This document shows, piece by piece, positions 41,460 to 50,433 of a stretch of DNA of 64,000 nt; position 1 is the first letter of the stretch; each line of letters opens with the position of its first letter. The translations under genes were made by a program, and so were the position numbers. The stretch lies in contig CACEBX010000002.1 in NCBI GenBank assembly GCA_902557845.1, positions 1-64,000 of the forward strand, written 5' to 3'. The notes under the pieces were generated by a model, which was not told where the DNA came from, ran no database searches, and worked only from the letters and a program-made list of their open reading frames with translations. Source of the DNA: Rhodospirillaceae bacterium. Lineage in GTDB: Bacteria > Pseudomonadota > Alphaproteobacteria > TMED109.

Positions 41460-41668
41460 TATTAAATTTAAATATTATTAAACAACATAAGTATAATAAT
41501 TGAAATAGACAAAAATTTTTTTATCAGTCTTATATAGTACTTTATCTAATAAATTGTATAATTGAATTTAAAAGTTAGTCAAAAATGAATTATTAATATT
41601 GTAATAAGGCTTATAAAATAATAGATTTTATTTTATACTTATTCTCATAAAACCAATAAAAAAATTAA

Positions 41669-42439
41669 ATGGATAACAAGGTTAATGTTTTTAAAAAAGA
41701 TTTAGATGAATGTATTAGAAGTACTAATTTTGATAACTTTTCTCTTTTGATGCTTCATGTGAAGCTGAAAACAATTAAAAAATTTTATAAAGAGTCATAC
41801 GAAAAATTAACAGGCGATATAATTAATTCATTAAAAAAAACTAAACCAAAAAATATTATAGTCCCAACATTTACTTATTCGTTTACCGAAAAAAAATGTT
41901 TTGATAATTTAAATAGCAGATCAGAGGTAGGTAAATTTTCTGAGACGTTTCGTTTAAAGCACTCTGTCTACAGAACTAATGATCCTCTTTTTAGTTTAGC
42001 TCATACAGAAAATTATGATAATGAATATAAAGAACTAAATAAGCTTGCAGCTTTTACTAAAGACTCTGTATGGAAATATCTTTTTAATAACAATGTAACT
42101 ATTGTAAATATAGGCTTAAGTCATCTTATTATAAGTTTAATTCATTATATTGAGTTTCTTTGCGATGTTCCTTATAGAAAAATATTTATACTGCAAGGAA
42201 TGATGATAGACAATAATGAGAAAGCCAACATATCCTATACTTTCTATGCCAGAGATAAAAATAGTAAATACGGATTAAATTGGGATAAAATAGAGAAGGA
42301 CTTAAAAAGTAATAGGCTTTTAAAGTATTCTGATAATAATATTTTGAATTTTAATTGGATAAAAGCAAAAGATTTAAGTAAATTTATTATGTTAAGAATT
42401 AAAAGTAACCCCTACTACCTTGTTCATAAAATAGATTAA
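41669..42439 (+). CDS. AAC(3)-fold acetyltransferase
   Basis: 256 aa with the pattern of the aminoglycoside N3-acetyltransferase family: IIVPTFTYSF, RSEVGKFSETFRLKH, VYRTNDPLFSLAH, and a late IHYIEFLCDVPYRK where the catalytic His-Glu region lies. Family members act on aminoglycosides, but relatives in polysaccharide loci are thought to acetylate amino sugars. The neighbours (a glycosyltransferase two bases downstream, glycan genes on both sides) favour sugar acetylation. I would not read it as antibiotic resistance. No Shine-Dalgarno is visible before the ATG. Confidence 0.75.
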   Translation: MDNKVNVFKKDLDECIRSTNFDNFSLLMLHVKLKTIKKFYKESYEKLTGDIINSLKKTKPKNIIVPTFTYSFTEKKCFDNLNSRSEVGKFSETFRLKHSVYRTNDPLFSLAHTENYDNEYKELNKLAAFTKDSVWKYLFNNNVTIVNIGLSHLIISLIHYIEFLCDVPYRKIFILQGMMIDNNEKANISYTFYARDKNSKYGLNWDKIEKDLKSNRLLKYSDNNILNFNWIKAKDLSKFIMLRIKSNPYYLVHKID

Positions 42440-42441
42440 TA

Positions 42442-43620
42442 ATGATAAGAAAAAGCATTTTACTAATAGACTCAGAAGGAGGGCATGGTGGATCATCTAA
42501 AAGTTTATTGACAATGATAAAACATTTAAATAAAAAAGATCTTTTTTTAAAAGTTTTATGTAAAAAAGATAGTTGGATTATAGAAGATTATAAAAAAGTT
42601 GGTATTAAATGTGACGTAGCTCCATATCTTCCAACCTATACTGTTTTAGATACAGTCAGTAAAAATATAATTGCAATTAACTTATTTGCATTTAGAAAAC
42701 TATTAGTTTTTTTTCTAAAACGAAAAATATTTAAAAACCAAATAAGTAATTTTGACTTAGTTCACTTGAATCATTCTAATTTATGGTTTTTAGCCTTATG
42801 GATAAAACTTATATTACCTAAAATTAAGATAGTAGTACATATTAGAACTATGCCCTATAAAAACTTTTTTTCTAGGTTACAATACAATGTTCTTCTAAAA
42901 TATACTGATAAACAAATATTTATAACTAAAAATGAATTCTTTCATTTTAAGGAGTTAACAAGGACATTTCCATCTAATACAATAATAAATAATCCCGTAG
43001 AAAAAAATAAAACTATTGCTCATAAATATTCTTTTTTAAAAAAAAATAAAAAATTTTTAATTGGATCTTTTTCTAATTACTCTTACTACAGAGGAACAGA
43101 TAGAATATTTGATGTAGCAACTTATATTCCAAGAGAAATACTAAAAAATATAACTTTTATTATAGCAGGTGATATTAATATTCCAAAAGGAGCAAAGAAA
43201 AAACTAAAACATTTAAGACAATTTAATAACTTACAAGAGTATGTAAATGAAAAAAAATTAGAAGATTTTTTTTATTTTGCAGGCCACGTTAAAGATGTAG
43301 AAAATATACTAATACATATGGATCTTACTCTTAAATTAACAAGAGAGAATAATCCGTGGGGAAGAGATATCATTGAAAGCATGATTTATGAAGTTCCAGC
43401 ACTAAGTATTGGTAAGTATGATTTATTTATTAAGAATAAATATTCCGGAGTTCTTTTTCAAAAGTATGACGCCAAAAGCATTGCTGCTAAAATTACTTAC
43501 TTGTATAAAAATAGAAAAATTTTATCTAAATTCAAAAAAAATTCAAAAAAAATTGTTTTAGATAAATGTAATCCTAAAATCGCTGCTTCTAAAGTAAGAG
43601 ATATATGGCTAAGTTTATAA
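42442..43620 (+). CDS. Glycosyltransferase, GT-B fold (GT4-like)
   Basis: 392 aa. The N-terminus ILLIDSEGGHGGSSKSLL has the glycine-rich loop of GT-B enzymes. HIRTMPYKNFFSRLQY and IFITKNE lie at the end of the first domain. The second domain has GSFSNYSYYRGTDRIF, FYFAGHVKDVENIL and NPWGRDIIESMIYEVPAL, the last matching the GT4 donor-binding E(x7)E-like region. It would add one sugar to a lipid-linked glycan on the cytoplasmic face. Donor and acceptor are unknown. It is two bases from the acetyltransferase gene, with which it is likely co-translated. Confidence 0.85.
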   Translation: MIRKSILLIDSEGGHGGSSKSLLTMIKHLNKKDLFLKVLCKKDSWIIEDYKKVGIKCDVAPYLPTYTVLDTVSKNIIAINLFAFRKLLVFFLKRKIFKNQISNFDLVHLNHSNLWFLALWIKLILPKIKIVVHIRTMPYKNFFSRLQYNVLLKYTDKQIFITKNEFFHFKELTRTFPSNTIINNPVEKNKTIAHKYSFLKKNKKFLIGSFSNYSYYRGTDRIFDVATYIPREILKNITFIIAGDINIPKGAKKKLKHLRQFNNLQEYVNEKKLEDFFYFAGHVKDVENILIHMDLTLKLTRENNPWGRDIIESMIYEVPALSIGKYDLFIKNKYSGVLFQKYDAKSIAAKITYLYKNRKILSKFKKNSKKIVLDKCNPKIAASKVRDIWLSL

Positions 43621-43657
43621 TATTCCTGTCTGCACTCTGTATATAAGGAAAGAATGA

Positions 43658-43700
43658 TTAACCTTTGATAAAATAGAGTTTATTATTTAACCTATGATAA
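43658..43700. repeat. Imperfect direct repeat upstream of the 606-aa transferase gene
   Basis: TTAACCTTTGATAA (43658-43671) and TTAACCTATGATAA (43687-43700) differ at one of 14 positions, and their starts are 29 bases apart. They lie in the 115-base gap before the gene at 43736, in a place suited to a paired regulator site. Confidence 0.4.
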
Positions 43701-43735
43701 TTGTTTTTTTTATATAAATCCACTAAATTACATAT

Positions 43736-45556
43736 ATGAAATCATTAGAATTATTTAGCTTTAAATTTGTATTTTGTGACAGCAAAAAAGCAATTCTATG
43801 GGCTAAAAAAAAAGGACTAAAAAATAATGCTACCATTTTGACTTCTTCACCTTCATTGCTAGAAGATAAAAAGCTAAAAACCTATTCTCTAGATAGATTA
43901 TGGTCTGTTAAAAAAATGGAGGTATTCAGAAATAAAATTTCTGTACATTCCAATATGGTTTTTAATTTTTTAATATCAAAAAAAATCTTAAAAAAAGAAG
44001 AAGCCTTGTTAGTTGCTGGAGCAGTTACTGATTACCATAAAACTATTTATAAGGCAGCTTGTTTAAAAAATATAAAAATAGATTATAAATATTTATTTTT
44101 GAAAATTATAGGAGACTATGGGAGAAAAAAACCTAAATTAAATCCACCTTGGGAAGAGCTATTTAAATATAATCAAAACCTAGAAGTTTTTAATTTTAAG
44201 CTTACCAAATTAGAAACTTCTAAATCAAGTAAAAGGCATAACTTTTTACTCTTTTTAAAAAGAATTTATATTGGGGGTATTGAGAGTATTTTTTATCGTT
44301 TAATGCTGAAGCTTTCTTTTATGTGGACAAAAAATAAAAAATTTTTCATTTTAGGTGAGAATGAATTATTGATAGAGACATCTTTTTTTCTAGGACTAAA
44401 GGGTTATAAACCAATATATTTAGATACTTCAAATAGAAGTCTAGGTATAAAAAAATATAACAATAGAACCTTAAAAAAAAAATTAATGCCATTAATTAAA
44501 ATTATTACTCAAAAATATGTTTCTAATGATTTTTTAAAAGCCAGTTTAGATATATTTTTTAAAGATTTAAATATAAGATTTGAAGAGTTTTATAAAAATA
44601 AATATTGTACTAATAAATATCTAAAAAAATTAAAAATACTATCCAAAAATGTATTACTTACCCCTAATCATATTAACCCTAAGAATTTAGGAATCTTATC
44701 AGCATTTAAAAAAAATAATATTCCTATTATATCCTTTCAACATGGTGTTACTCCAGAAATTACATCAGTTTCTGACGCCATAAGCTCTACTCATCCCGCA
44801 AATAATGTTGATGTCTTCATTGCTTTCAATGAAAACTCAACCAAAGTTGCTGAACAACAAACATATATTAAAAGTAAAAGCTTTATATCAGGATTGCCTA
44901 AAAGATACTTTAGAACAAATAAAAGGTTTAATCTAAGAGTTAAAAACAAAAAAGATGTATTATTTTTATCTGGAGTGTTATACAGAGGCAATGTAAGTAG
45001 CTTTAATGGAAACCTATCTGACATAAATAGATATTATAAAGAAAAGTATTTAATAAAAAATATCTTAACTAAAATTCCTCATAAAGTTTATTATAAGCCC
45101 TATCTGCTGGAAAATTTGAGATATCTGGATACAGACCCTGCAATAAAACTCATAAAAAAATCAGAAACTATTTCATTAATTGAAGAAAAAGTAGATGCAA
45201 GATATATTTTATCAGATTACAAAGTTTTAATTGTTCAAGGAGCATCTAGCACATTGTCCTGGTTAATATTCTCTAAAAAACCTATCATATTCATAAATGA
45301 TAAAGATCAATGTCCTGTAAATAAAGAAGTTACTAAATTATTAAAGACATCCTTATTTTACTTTGATAGCGACAATAAAAACTTTCAACAAGATATTTTA
45401 ACAATTTTATCTAAACCTATTAATGAAATAAAAAATCTTTATAAGAAAAAAGAAAAGAATAGGGAAAAGCTAATAAAGCTTTTTTTTAGCACCTACAGTA
45501 TGCACTCAGGAAAAAGGGCCGCGAATTTTATAGAAAATAATTATTTTAATAAATAA
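43736..45556 (+). CDS. Putative surface-polysaccharide transferase, unassigned family
   Basis: 606 aa, not confidently recognised. The C-terminal half looks like a GT-B type domain: IISFQHGVTPEITSV (about 340), DVFIAFNEN, FISGLPKRYF, KVYYKPYLLENLRYLD and SDYKVLIVQGASSTLSWLIF followed by KPIIFIN, which is reminiscent of glycerophosphotransferase-like and LIC12162-type transferases. The N-terminal 200 residues contain GAVTDYHKTIYKAACL and are otherwise featureless and lysine-rich. No signal peptide or clear transmembrane segment is visible. Its position between glycosyltransferase and GNAT genes supports transfer of a sugar or phosphopolyol during glycan assembly; that is inference. Confidence 0.55.
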   Translation: MKSLELFSFKFVFCDSKKAILWAKKKGLKNNATILTSSPSLLEDKKLKTYSLDRLWSVKKMEVFRNKISVHSNMVFNFLISKKILKKEEALLVAGAVTDYHKTIYKAACLKNIKIDYKYLFLKIIGDYGRKKPKLNPPWEELFKYNQNLEVFNFKLTKLETSKSSKRHNFLLFLKRIYIGGIESIFYRLMLKLSFMWTKNKKFFILGENELLIETSFFLGLKGYKPIYLDTSNRSLGIKKYNNRTLKKKLMPLIKIITQKYVSNDFLKASLDIFFKDLNIRFEEFYKNKYCTNKYLKKLKILSKNVLLTPNHINPKNLGILSAFKKNNIPIISFQHGVTPEITSVSDAISSTHPANNVDVFIAFNENSTKVAEQQTYIKSKSFISGLPKRYFRTNKRFNLRVKNKKDVLFLSGVLYRGNVSSFNGNLSDINRYYKEKYLIKNILTKIPHKVYYKPYLLENLRYLDTDPAIKLIKKSETISLIEEKVDARYILSDYKVLIVQGASSTLSWLIFSKKPIIFINDKDQCPVNKEVTKLLKTSLFYFDSDNKNFQQDILTILSKPINEIKNLYKKKEKNREKLIKLFFSTYSMHSGKRAANFIENNYFNK

Positions 45557-45576
45557 TAGAGGTCAGGCGCATTGCA

Positions 45577-46653
45577 TCAAAACCATTTATGATACCAAAG
45601 TTCTGTTCTCTTTGTTAAAAAGCCTGAGTTTTGATAAAGCCTTTGCGCTCTGTAATTTCTTCCTTGTGTCACAACTAATACTTTTTTAATTTTTTTTAAT
45701 GATAAAAAAACTAGTAAATTATTAATTAGTTTTTTCCCATACCCTTTTCCTGAATAAGTACCTCCAACACCAAAAAGTCCAATTGTAGCTTGTTTATGAT
45801 CAGTGTATTTTAAAGTACAGTATGCTACTGGTTTTTGTTTTTCACAATAAACAAAACATACGTCATCGAACGTTCCATATATGGCTTTATAAGTCCATTG
45901 ATCATAAAACTCTTGAACTTGTTTTTTATTAAAATTTCTATCAAAATAGTATCTGCTTTCTTTGTATAAAGATTTTGATAAAGCTTGTATTTCTTTTACT
46001 TCGCTTTTTTTTGCTATTCTAAATTCCTTATCGCATTTAAGTTTAGCATATTGTTTATCTATTAACTCACACTCAAAAGTAATTCTAATATCCTTGAAGT
46101 TAAAATTATTTTTTTCTGCTAAAATTACACTTTCTCTATCATGACAATCACAAAGATATTGTAACAACCTTACTTTTTCATTTTTAAATAATAAGTCAAT
46201 TCTATATAAAATATTTTTTGTTAATATTCTGGTTGAAATAATATAAACAGGGTATCCCCAAAAGTTAGTATCCCACTTTAATTTATTTATAACATTTAAA
46301 ATAGAAATAAAATCCAATGGTAATTTGTTATTATTTATTTTGTACTTTAATCCAGTGAAGCATTTACTGCTTTTTTTATATTTGTAGTCAATTAACAAAT
46401 CGCATTTTTTTCTATGCTTATATTCCTCTAAATAAATAAGAATGATTTTATTATTAATTATTTTTTTTTGAATATTTGAGTCTAAACTATTTGAAATTAC
46501 TATATCGGCATAAATTTTTTGTTTTTTTTCTTGATCATCAACGTAACACATACTTACCTGACTGGAGGTTTTTTTAAGCAGATCATAAGCTAACCTAAGC
46601 TGATTTGAATAATCATCTTTTCTATTATTTTCAAAAATAAATAAAATTTTCAT
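45577..46653 (-). CDS. WecD-like GNAT acetyltransferase with PseG-like N-terminal segment
   Basis: 358 aa. The C-terminal 230 residues resemble dTDP-4-amino-sugar acetyltransferase WecD: KWDTNFWGYPVY, SRYYFDRNF with FYDQWTYKAIYGTFDD, and the acetyl-CoA loop FGVGGTYSGKGYGKKL followed by VTQGRNYRAQRLYQNSGF. The first 120 residues are extra. ADIVISNSLDS and CDLLIDYKYKK recall the N-terminal half of PseG-type sugar-nucleotide hydrolases, without the usual GxGHxxR motif. A natural role is N-acetylation of the 4-amino sugar made from the RfbA/RfbB product. TATAAT lies five bases before the ATG with no Shine-Dalgarno, suggesting a leaderless message. Confidence 0.75.
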   Translation of the reverse strand: MKILFIFENNRKDDYSNQLRLAYDLLKKTSSQVSMCYVDDQEKKQKIYADIVISNSLDSNIQKKIINNKIILIYLEEYKHRKKCDLLIDYKYKKSSKCFTGLKYKINNNKLPLDFISILNVINKLKWDTNFWGYPVYIISTRILTKNILYRIDLLFKNEKVRLLQYLCDCHDRESVILAEKNNFNFKDIRITFECELIDKQYAKLKCDKEFRIAKKSEVKEIQALSKSLYKESRYYFDRNFNKKQVQEFYDQWTYKAIYGTFDDVCFVYCEKQKPVAYCTLKYTDHKQATIGLFGVGGTYSGKGYGKKLINNLLVFLSLKKIKKVLVVTQGRNYRAQRLYQNSGFLTKRTELWYHKWF

Positions 46654-46658
46654 ACCAA

Positions 46659-46664
46659 ATTATA
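46659..46664 (-). promoter_or_regulatory. -10 element for a leaderless transcript of the WecD-like gene
   Basis: A consensus TATAAT followed by five bases and the ATG at 46653. No convincing -35 is present. Confidence 0.4.
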
Positions 46665-46819
46665 ATAAACTATTATATATATAAACTATATATTAATTAC
46701 TTTTCTAGATCATAATTATTATTCTGTCATAATGATATTTTTAATATAAGAAAATGAGCTTATGCTTTTAACTTATTATTTTATATTCTAACTTTTTTAG
46801 TAGTATTATAGGAGCAAAT

Positions 46820-47857
46820 ATGAAAATTCTTATAACAGGTGGTTGTGGCTTCATAGGTTCAACTTTAATTGAAAGAATATTTTATAATACTAGCTATAAA
46901 ATATTTAACATTGATAAATTAACCTATGCTTCTAAAAATTCCTTTTGTAAAGAAATAAAAGCTAGCAATAGATATAGTTTTAAAAAATTAGATATTTGCA
47001 GTCCTAAAATTATAAATATATTAAATGAATTCAAACCAAATGTTTTAGTTCATATGGCTGCAGAAAGCCATGTTGATAATTCTATAAACTCTCCCTCAGC
47101 GTTTATAAAAACTAATATTCTCGGAACTTATAATCTTTTGGTTCATACTAAAAAGTATTTAGAAAATAATAACAAAATAAGAAATAAATTTAAATTTATT
47201 AACTTTTCTACCGATGAAGTATTCGGAGATCTAGATGACTTAAAAATAAAACTATTTAGCGAGAATACAAAATATAATCCTAGCTCACCATATTCAGCAT
47301 CTAAAGCCTCAGCTGATCATTTAGTGAAGGCATGGTATAGGACATATAAAGTGCCTTCAATTATAATAAATAGCTCTAATAACTATGGTCCACGACAACA
47401 TGATGAAAAATTAATACCTTTAGCAATAAAAAATGCTTTACATGGAAAAAAAATTCCTATTTATGGTAATGGAAAACAAAAAAGAGATTGGTTATTTGTA
47501 AATGACTGTGCAGATGCAATAATAAAAGTTTTTGAAAAGGGCATCATAGATCAAAGCTACAATATAGGAGCAAGAACAGTTTTTAAAAATATAGACCTAA
47601 TCAGAAAAATTTGTCAAATACTAGACAAAGTTTATCCAATCAAACTAAACGGTAAAATTAAAAATAAAATCAACTCTTATTTTGATCTTACATATTTTGT
47701 AAAAGATAGGCCTGGACATGATAAATGTTATGCTATTAATCCTAGGAAAATTGAATGTGATTTAAAATGGAAACCAAAATATTCAATAAATGATGGATTA
47801 AAAGAAACAGTTTTATGGTACATTGATAATCATAAGAAAATGAATGCAAATGACTAA
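46820..47857 (+). CDS. rfbB: dTDP-glucose 4,6-dehydratase
   Basis: 345 aa extended short-chain dehydrogenase. NAD loop ITGGCGFIGSTLIE at the N-terminus, active-site STDEVFGDL (the Asp-Glu pair that drives dehydration, about 132), YSASKASADH (Tyr-x3-Lys, about 159) and NNYGPRQHDEKLIP. It makes dTDP-4-keto-6-deoxyglucose. A clear Shine-Dalgarno (AGGAG, seven bases before the ATG) sets it apart from most genes of the island. It heads the long rightward operon 46820-55540 and overlaps rfbA by 14 bases. Confidence 0.95.
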   Translation: MKILITGGCGFIGSTLIERIFYNTSYKIFNIDKLTYASKNSFCKEIKASNRYSFKKLDICSPKIINILNEFKPNVLVHMAAESHVDNSINSPSAFIKTNILGTYNLLVHTKKYLENNNKIRNKFKFINFSTDEVFGDLDDLKIKLFSENTKYNPSSPYSASKASADHLVKAWYRTYKVPSIIINSSNNYGPRQHDEKLIPLAIKNALHGKKIPIYGNGKQKRDWLFVNDCADAIIKVFEKGIIDQSYNIGARTVFKNIDLIRKICQILDKVYPIKLNGKIKNKINSYFDLTYFVKDRPGHDKCYAINPRKIECDLKWKPKYSINDGLKETVLWYIDNHKKMNAND

Positions 47858-48731
47858 TAATAGAAAAGGTATTGTTTTAGCTGGTGGGTCTGGATCTAGA
47901 CTTTACCCACTCACTCTTGCAGTAACTAAACAGCTTATGCCAGTTTATGATAAACCAATGATATATTACCCTATTTCGGTGTTAATGCTTTCTAATATTC
48001 AGGATATTGCTATTATTACTACTAAAAATTATCTTTCTAATTTTAAAAACTTGCTGGGTTCTGGCTCACAATTTGGAGTAAACTTTGAATATTTTGTTCA
48101 AGAAAAACCAGCAGGACTTGCTGAAGCATTTTTAATTACAGAAAAGTTTATTAATAAAGAACCAGTTTGTCTAATTCTAGGAGATAATATATTCTATGGA
48201 CAAGGTTTGAAGGATAAGATTTTGCCTGCAAATGATAGAAAAGAAGGCGCTACCATCTTTGGCTACCAAGTAGAAAATCCATCACGCTTTGGTGTAGTAG
48301 AATTTGATAATAATGGAAAAGCTATCTCTTTAGAAGAAAAGCCAGATATTCCTAAGTCAAACTTTGCTATAACAGGTTTATATTATTATGATAATGAAGT
48401 TATTGAAATAGCTAAAAGTATAAAGCCATCTGCAAGAGGAGAACTTGAAATTACTGATGTAAATAATGAATATTTAAATAGAAATAAACTAAAAGTAGAA
48501 GACTTTGGAAGAGGGTTTGCATGGCTAGACATGGGAACACATGACAGTCTTTTAGAAGCTTCACAATTCATAAAAACTATAGAACAACAACAAGGATTAA
48601 AAGTTGGCTGTTTAGAAGAAATAGGATACAGAAATGGTTGGATCACTCTTAATAACTTGGTTCAAAGTGGAGAAAGTTTAAAACATACTAGCTATGGAAA
48701 ATATATAATAAAAATTACATCAAGCTTATAA
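47844..48731 (+). CDS. rfbA: Glucose-1-phosphate thymidylyltransferase
   Basis: 295 aa. KGIVLAGGSGSRLYPLT is the nucleotide-binding signature, and KQLMPVYDKPMIYYP, LILGDNIFYGQG and FAWLDMGTHDSLLEA are typical. It joins dTTP and glucose-1-phosphate to give dTDP-glucose for RfbB. Two in-frame ATGs (47844 and 47850) lie inside the end of rfbB, so the exact start is open by two codons. rfbC and rfbD are absent, so the product probably goes to an amino sugar rather than rhamnose. Confidence 0.95.
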   Translation: MQMTNNRKGIVLAGGSGSRLYPLTLAVTKQLMPVYDKPMIYYPISVLMLSNIQDIAIITTKNYLSNFKNLLGSGSQFGVNFEYFVQEKPAGLAEAFLITEKFINKEPVCLILGDNIFYGQGLKDKILPANDRKEGATIFGYQVENPSRFGVVEFDNNGKAISLEEKPDIPKSNFAITGLYYYDNEVIEIAKSIKPSARGELEITDVNNEYLNRNKLKVEDFGRGFAWLDMGTHDSLLEASQFIKTIEQQQGLKVGCLEEIGYRNGWITLNNLVQSGESLKHTSYGKYIIKITSSL

Positions 48732-48736
48732 TAAAA

Positions 48737-49564
48737 ATGAATGCAAACAAAGAACATTTCTTAAATTTATCAAAAAAAGTAACCCTTGTTACTGGAGCTA
48801 ACGGTCAGATTGGCCTTACACTTATAAATAAGTTGCTTCAATATAAGGCAAAAGTTATTGCAATTGATATTAAAGTGTCAAATATATTAAAGTTAAAAAA
48901 AAATAAAGTAATTAGTGATAGTGAGTTGCTAATCGTAAAGTGTGATATTAGAAATAGTCGTGAAATTAAACAAGCCTATAAAAAAGGAATAAATAAATTC
49001 AAATTTATAGACTCATTAATTTGCAATGCAGGAACTGCAGTTTTTGAATGCTTTTCCGAGAGAGACAATAAATCGCTTGATAAAGTTATAGATGTAAACA
49101 TAAAAGGAACTTTTTTTTGCATACAAGAATTTATTAAAAATTTCAAAAAAAAACAAAAAGAAGGAACTATTGTAAATGTTGCTTCACATTATGGGCTAAT
49201 AAGCCCTGATCCAAGAATCTATGTTGATACCAAAAGAGCTAGCTCAGAAATATACGGAGCTTCCAAAGCTGCCATAATACAGATGACAAAATATTTTGCA
49301 ATACATGCAGTAGATAAAAATATTAGAACTAATTCTATTTCTCCAGGTGGCGTTTCAGACGATGTTAACGAATTAAAGGAAGGTGTTCTTCAAAAAATAA
49401 AACAAGGAAAAGGTTTCAAATTAGAATATAGCAAAAGATGTCCAATGAAAAGATTAGCTACCGTAGATGAAGTAGTAAACCCAATTCTATTTTTACTTTC
49501 TTCATCATCCAGTTATATAAATGGCCACAATATTGTTGTTGATGGAGGATTTTCTGTATGGTAA
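48737..49564 (+). CDS. Short-chain dehydrogenase, PtmA-like
   Basis: 275 aa classical SDR. Cofactor loop VTGANGQIGLTLINK, ICNAGTAVF, catalytic Ser in NVASHYGLISPDP, Tyr-x3-Lys in YGASKAAIIQMTKY, and NSISPGGV. The stretch after the serine resembles PtmA-type oxidoreductases of flagellin-glycan loci that make legionaminic-acid-like sugars. It is four bases after rfbA and nine before the NeuB-like gene. It probably reduces or oxidises a sugar intermediate; the exact substrate is unknown. Confidence 0.85.
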   Translation: MNANKEHFLNLSKKVTLVTGANGQIGLTLINKLLQYKAKVIAIDIKVSNILKLKKNKVISDSELLIVKCDIRNSREIKQAYKKGINKFKFIDSLICNAGTAVFECFSERDNKSLDKVIDVNIKGTFFCIQEFIKNFKKKQKEGTIVNVASHYGLISPDPRIYVDTKRASSEIYGASKAAIIQMTKYFAIHAVDKNIRTNSISPGGVSDDVNELKEGVLQKIKQGKGFKLEYSKRCPMKRLATVDEVVNPILFLLSSSSSYINGHNIVVDGGFSVW

Positions 49565-49573
49565 AAAAAAATA

Positions 49574-50422
49574 ATGCATGATCTCAAAAATTTTAACTTC
49601 AAAACAGAATTTAATACATTCATTATTGCTGAAATTGGAATTAACCATGGTGGGAAGATAAAAAAAGCACTTGAACTTATTAAATCTGCATCTAAAACAG
49701 GTTGCGATGCGGTTAAATTTCAAACTTATATTAGTGAAAAAAGAGCTCCAAAAAACAAATTTTCAGAACTACATGATATACTAAAAAGCTGCGAACTAAA
49801 ATTTTCTGAATTTTCGATTATTAAAAATTATTGTGATGAACTAAATATTGAATTTTTTTCCACAGCATTTGATGAGGAAAGCATTGATTTTTTAAATTCA
49901 ATAGAAATGAATATTTTTAAAATATCTTCATTTGACTTAATAAATCATAAGCTTATAGAAAAAATTTCTAGCCTAGGGAAAACCAATATATTGTCTTTAG
50001 GTATGGGAAATAAAAAAGAAATTGATACAGCCTCTAAAATACTAGCAAGAAATCCTAAATGTAAAAATGCTCTTTTACATTGCATATCATCTTATCCTAC
50101 AAAAGAAGAAAATGCTCACCTTGTCACTATAAATTTTTTAAAGGAAAAATATAAAGATTTTATTATCGGACTTTCTGACCACACCGTAAATATAAAAGTT
50201 CCTTCCTACGCAGCCGTTTTAGGTGCTCAAATAATTGAGAAACATTTCAAAATAAACGAAAATATGAATTGTATTGATGAAAGTGTTTCTATAACTGAAT
50301 TACAAATGAAAAAATTAGTTTCTGAAGTAAGGTTAATTGAAAAAATTATGGGTGTAGATAAAGAAGATCTGACAAAGGAAGAAAAAGATATAATAAAATA
50401 TAGAAGAAATAATATACTCTAA
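49574..50422 (+). CDS. NeuB-family nonulosonate synthase without SAF domain
   Basis: 282 aa TIM-barrel PEP-condensing enzyme. IAEIGINHGG, CDAVKFQTY, FFSTAFDEESIDFL, LLHCISSYPT, GLSDHT and EKHFKINEN cover the PEP- and metal-binding elements of sialic/legionaminic acid synthases. The chain stops right after KYRRNNIL, where family members normally continue with a linker and a 60-residue antifreeze-like SAF domain. The stop is clean and the next gene begins 11 bases later, so the domain is absent rather than frameshifted out. It should condense PEP with an amino-sugar aldose to a nine-carbon, or similar, acid. Confidence 0.85.
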   Translation: MHDLKNFNFKTEFNTFIIAEIGINHGGKIKKALELIKSASKTGCDAVKFQTYISEKRAPKNKFSELHDILKSCELKFSEFSIIKNYCDELNIEFFSTAFDEESIDFLNSIEMNIFKISSFDLINHKLIEKISSLGKTNILSLGMGNKKEIDTASKILARNPKCKNALLHCISSYPTKEENAHLVTINFLKEKYKDFIIGLSDHTVNIKVPSYAAVLGAQIIEKHFKINENMNCIDESVSITELQMKKLVSEVRLIEKIMGVDKEDLTKEEKDIIKYRRNNIL

Positions 50423-50433
50423 AAATTAATAAT

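Noticed and set aside
41669-42439. Aminoglycoside resistance gene
   Set aside because: The fold matches AAC(3), but the gene is two bases from a glycosyltransferase gene within a glycan locus; sugar acetylation is more likely.
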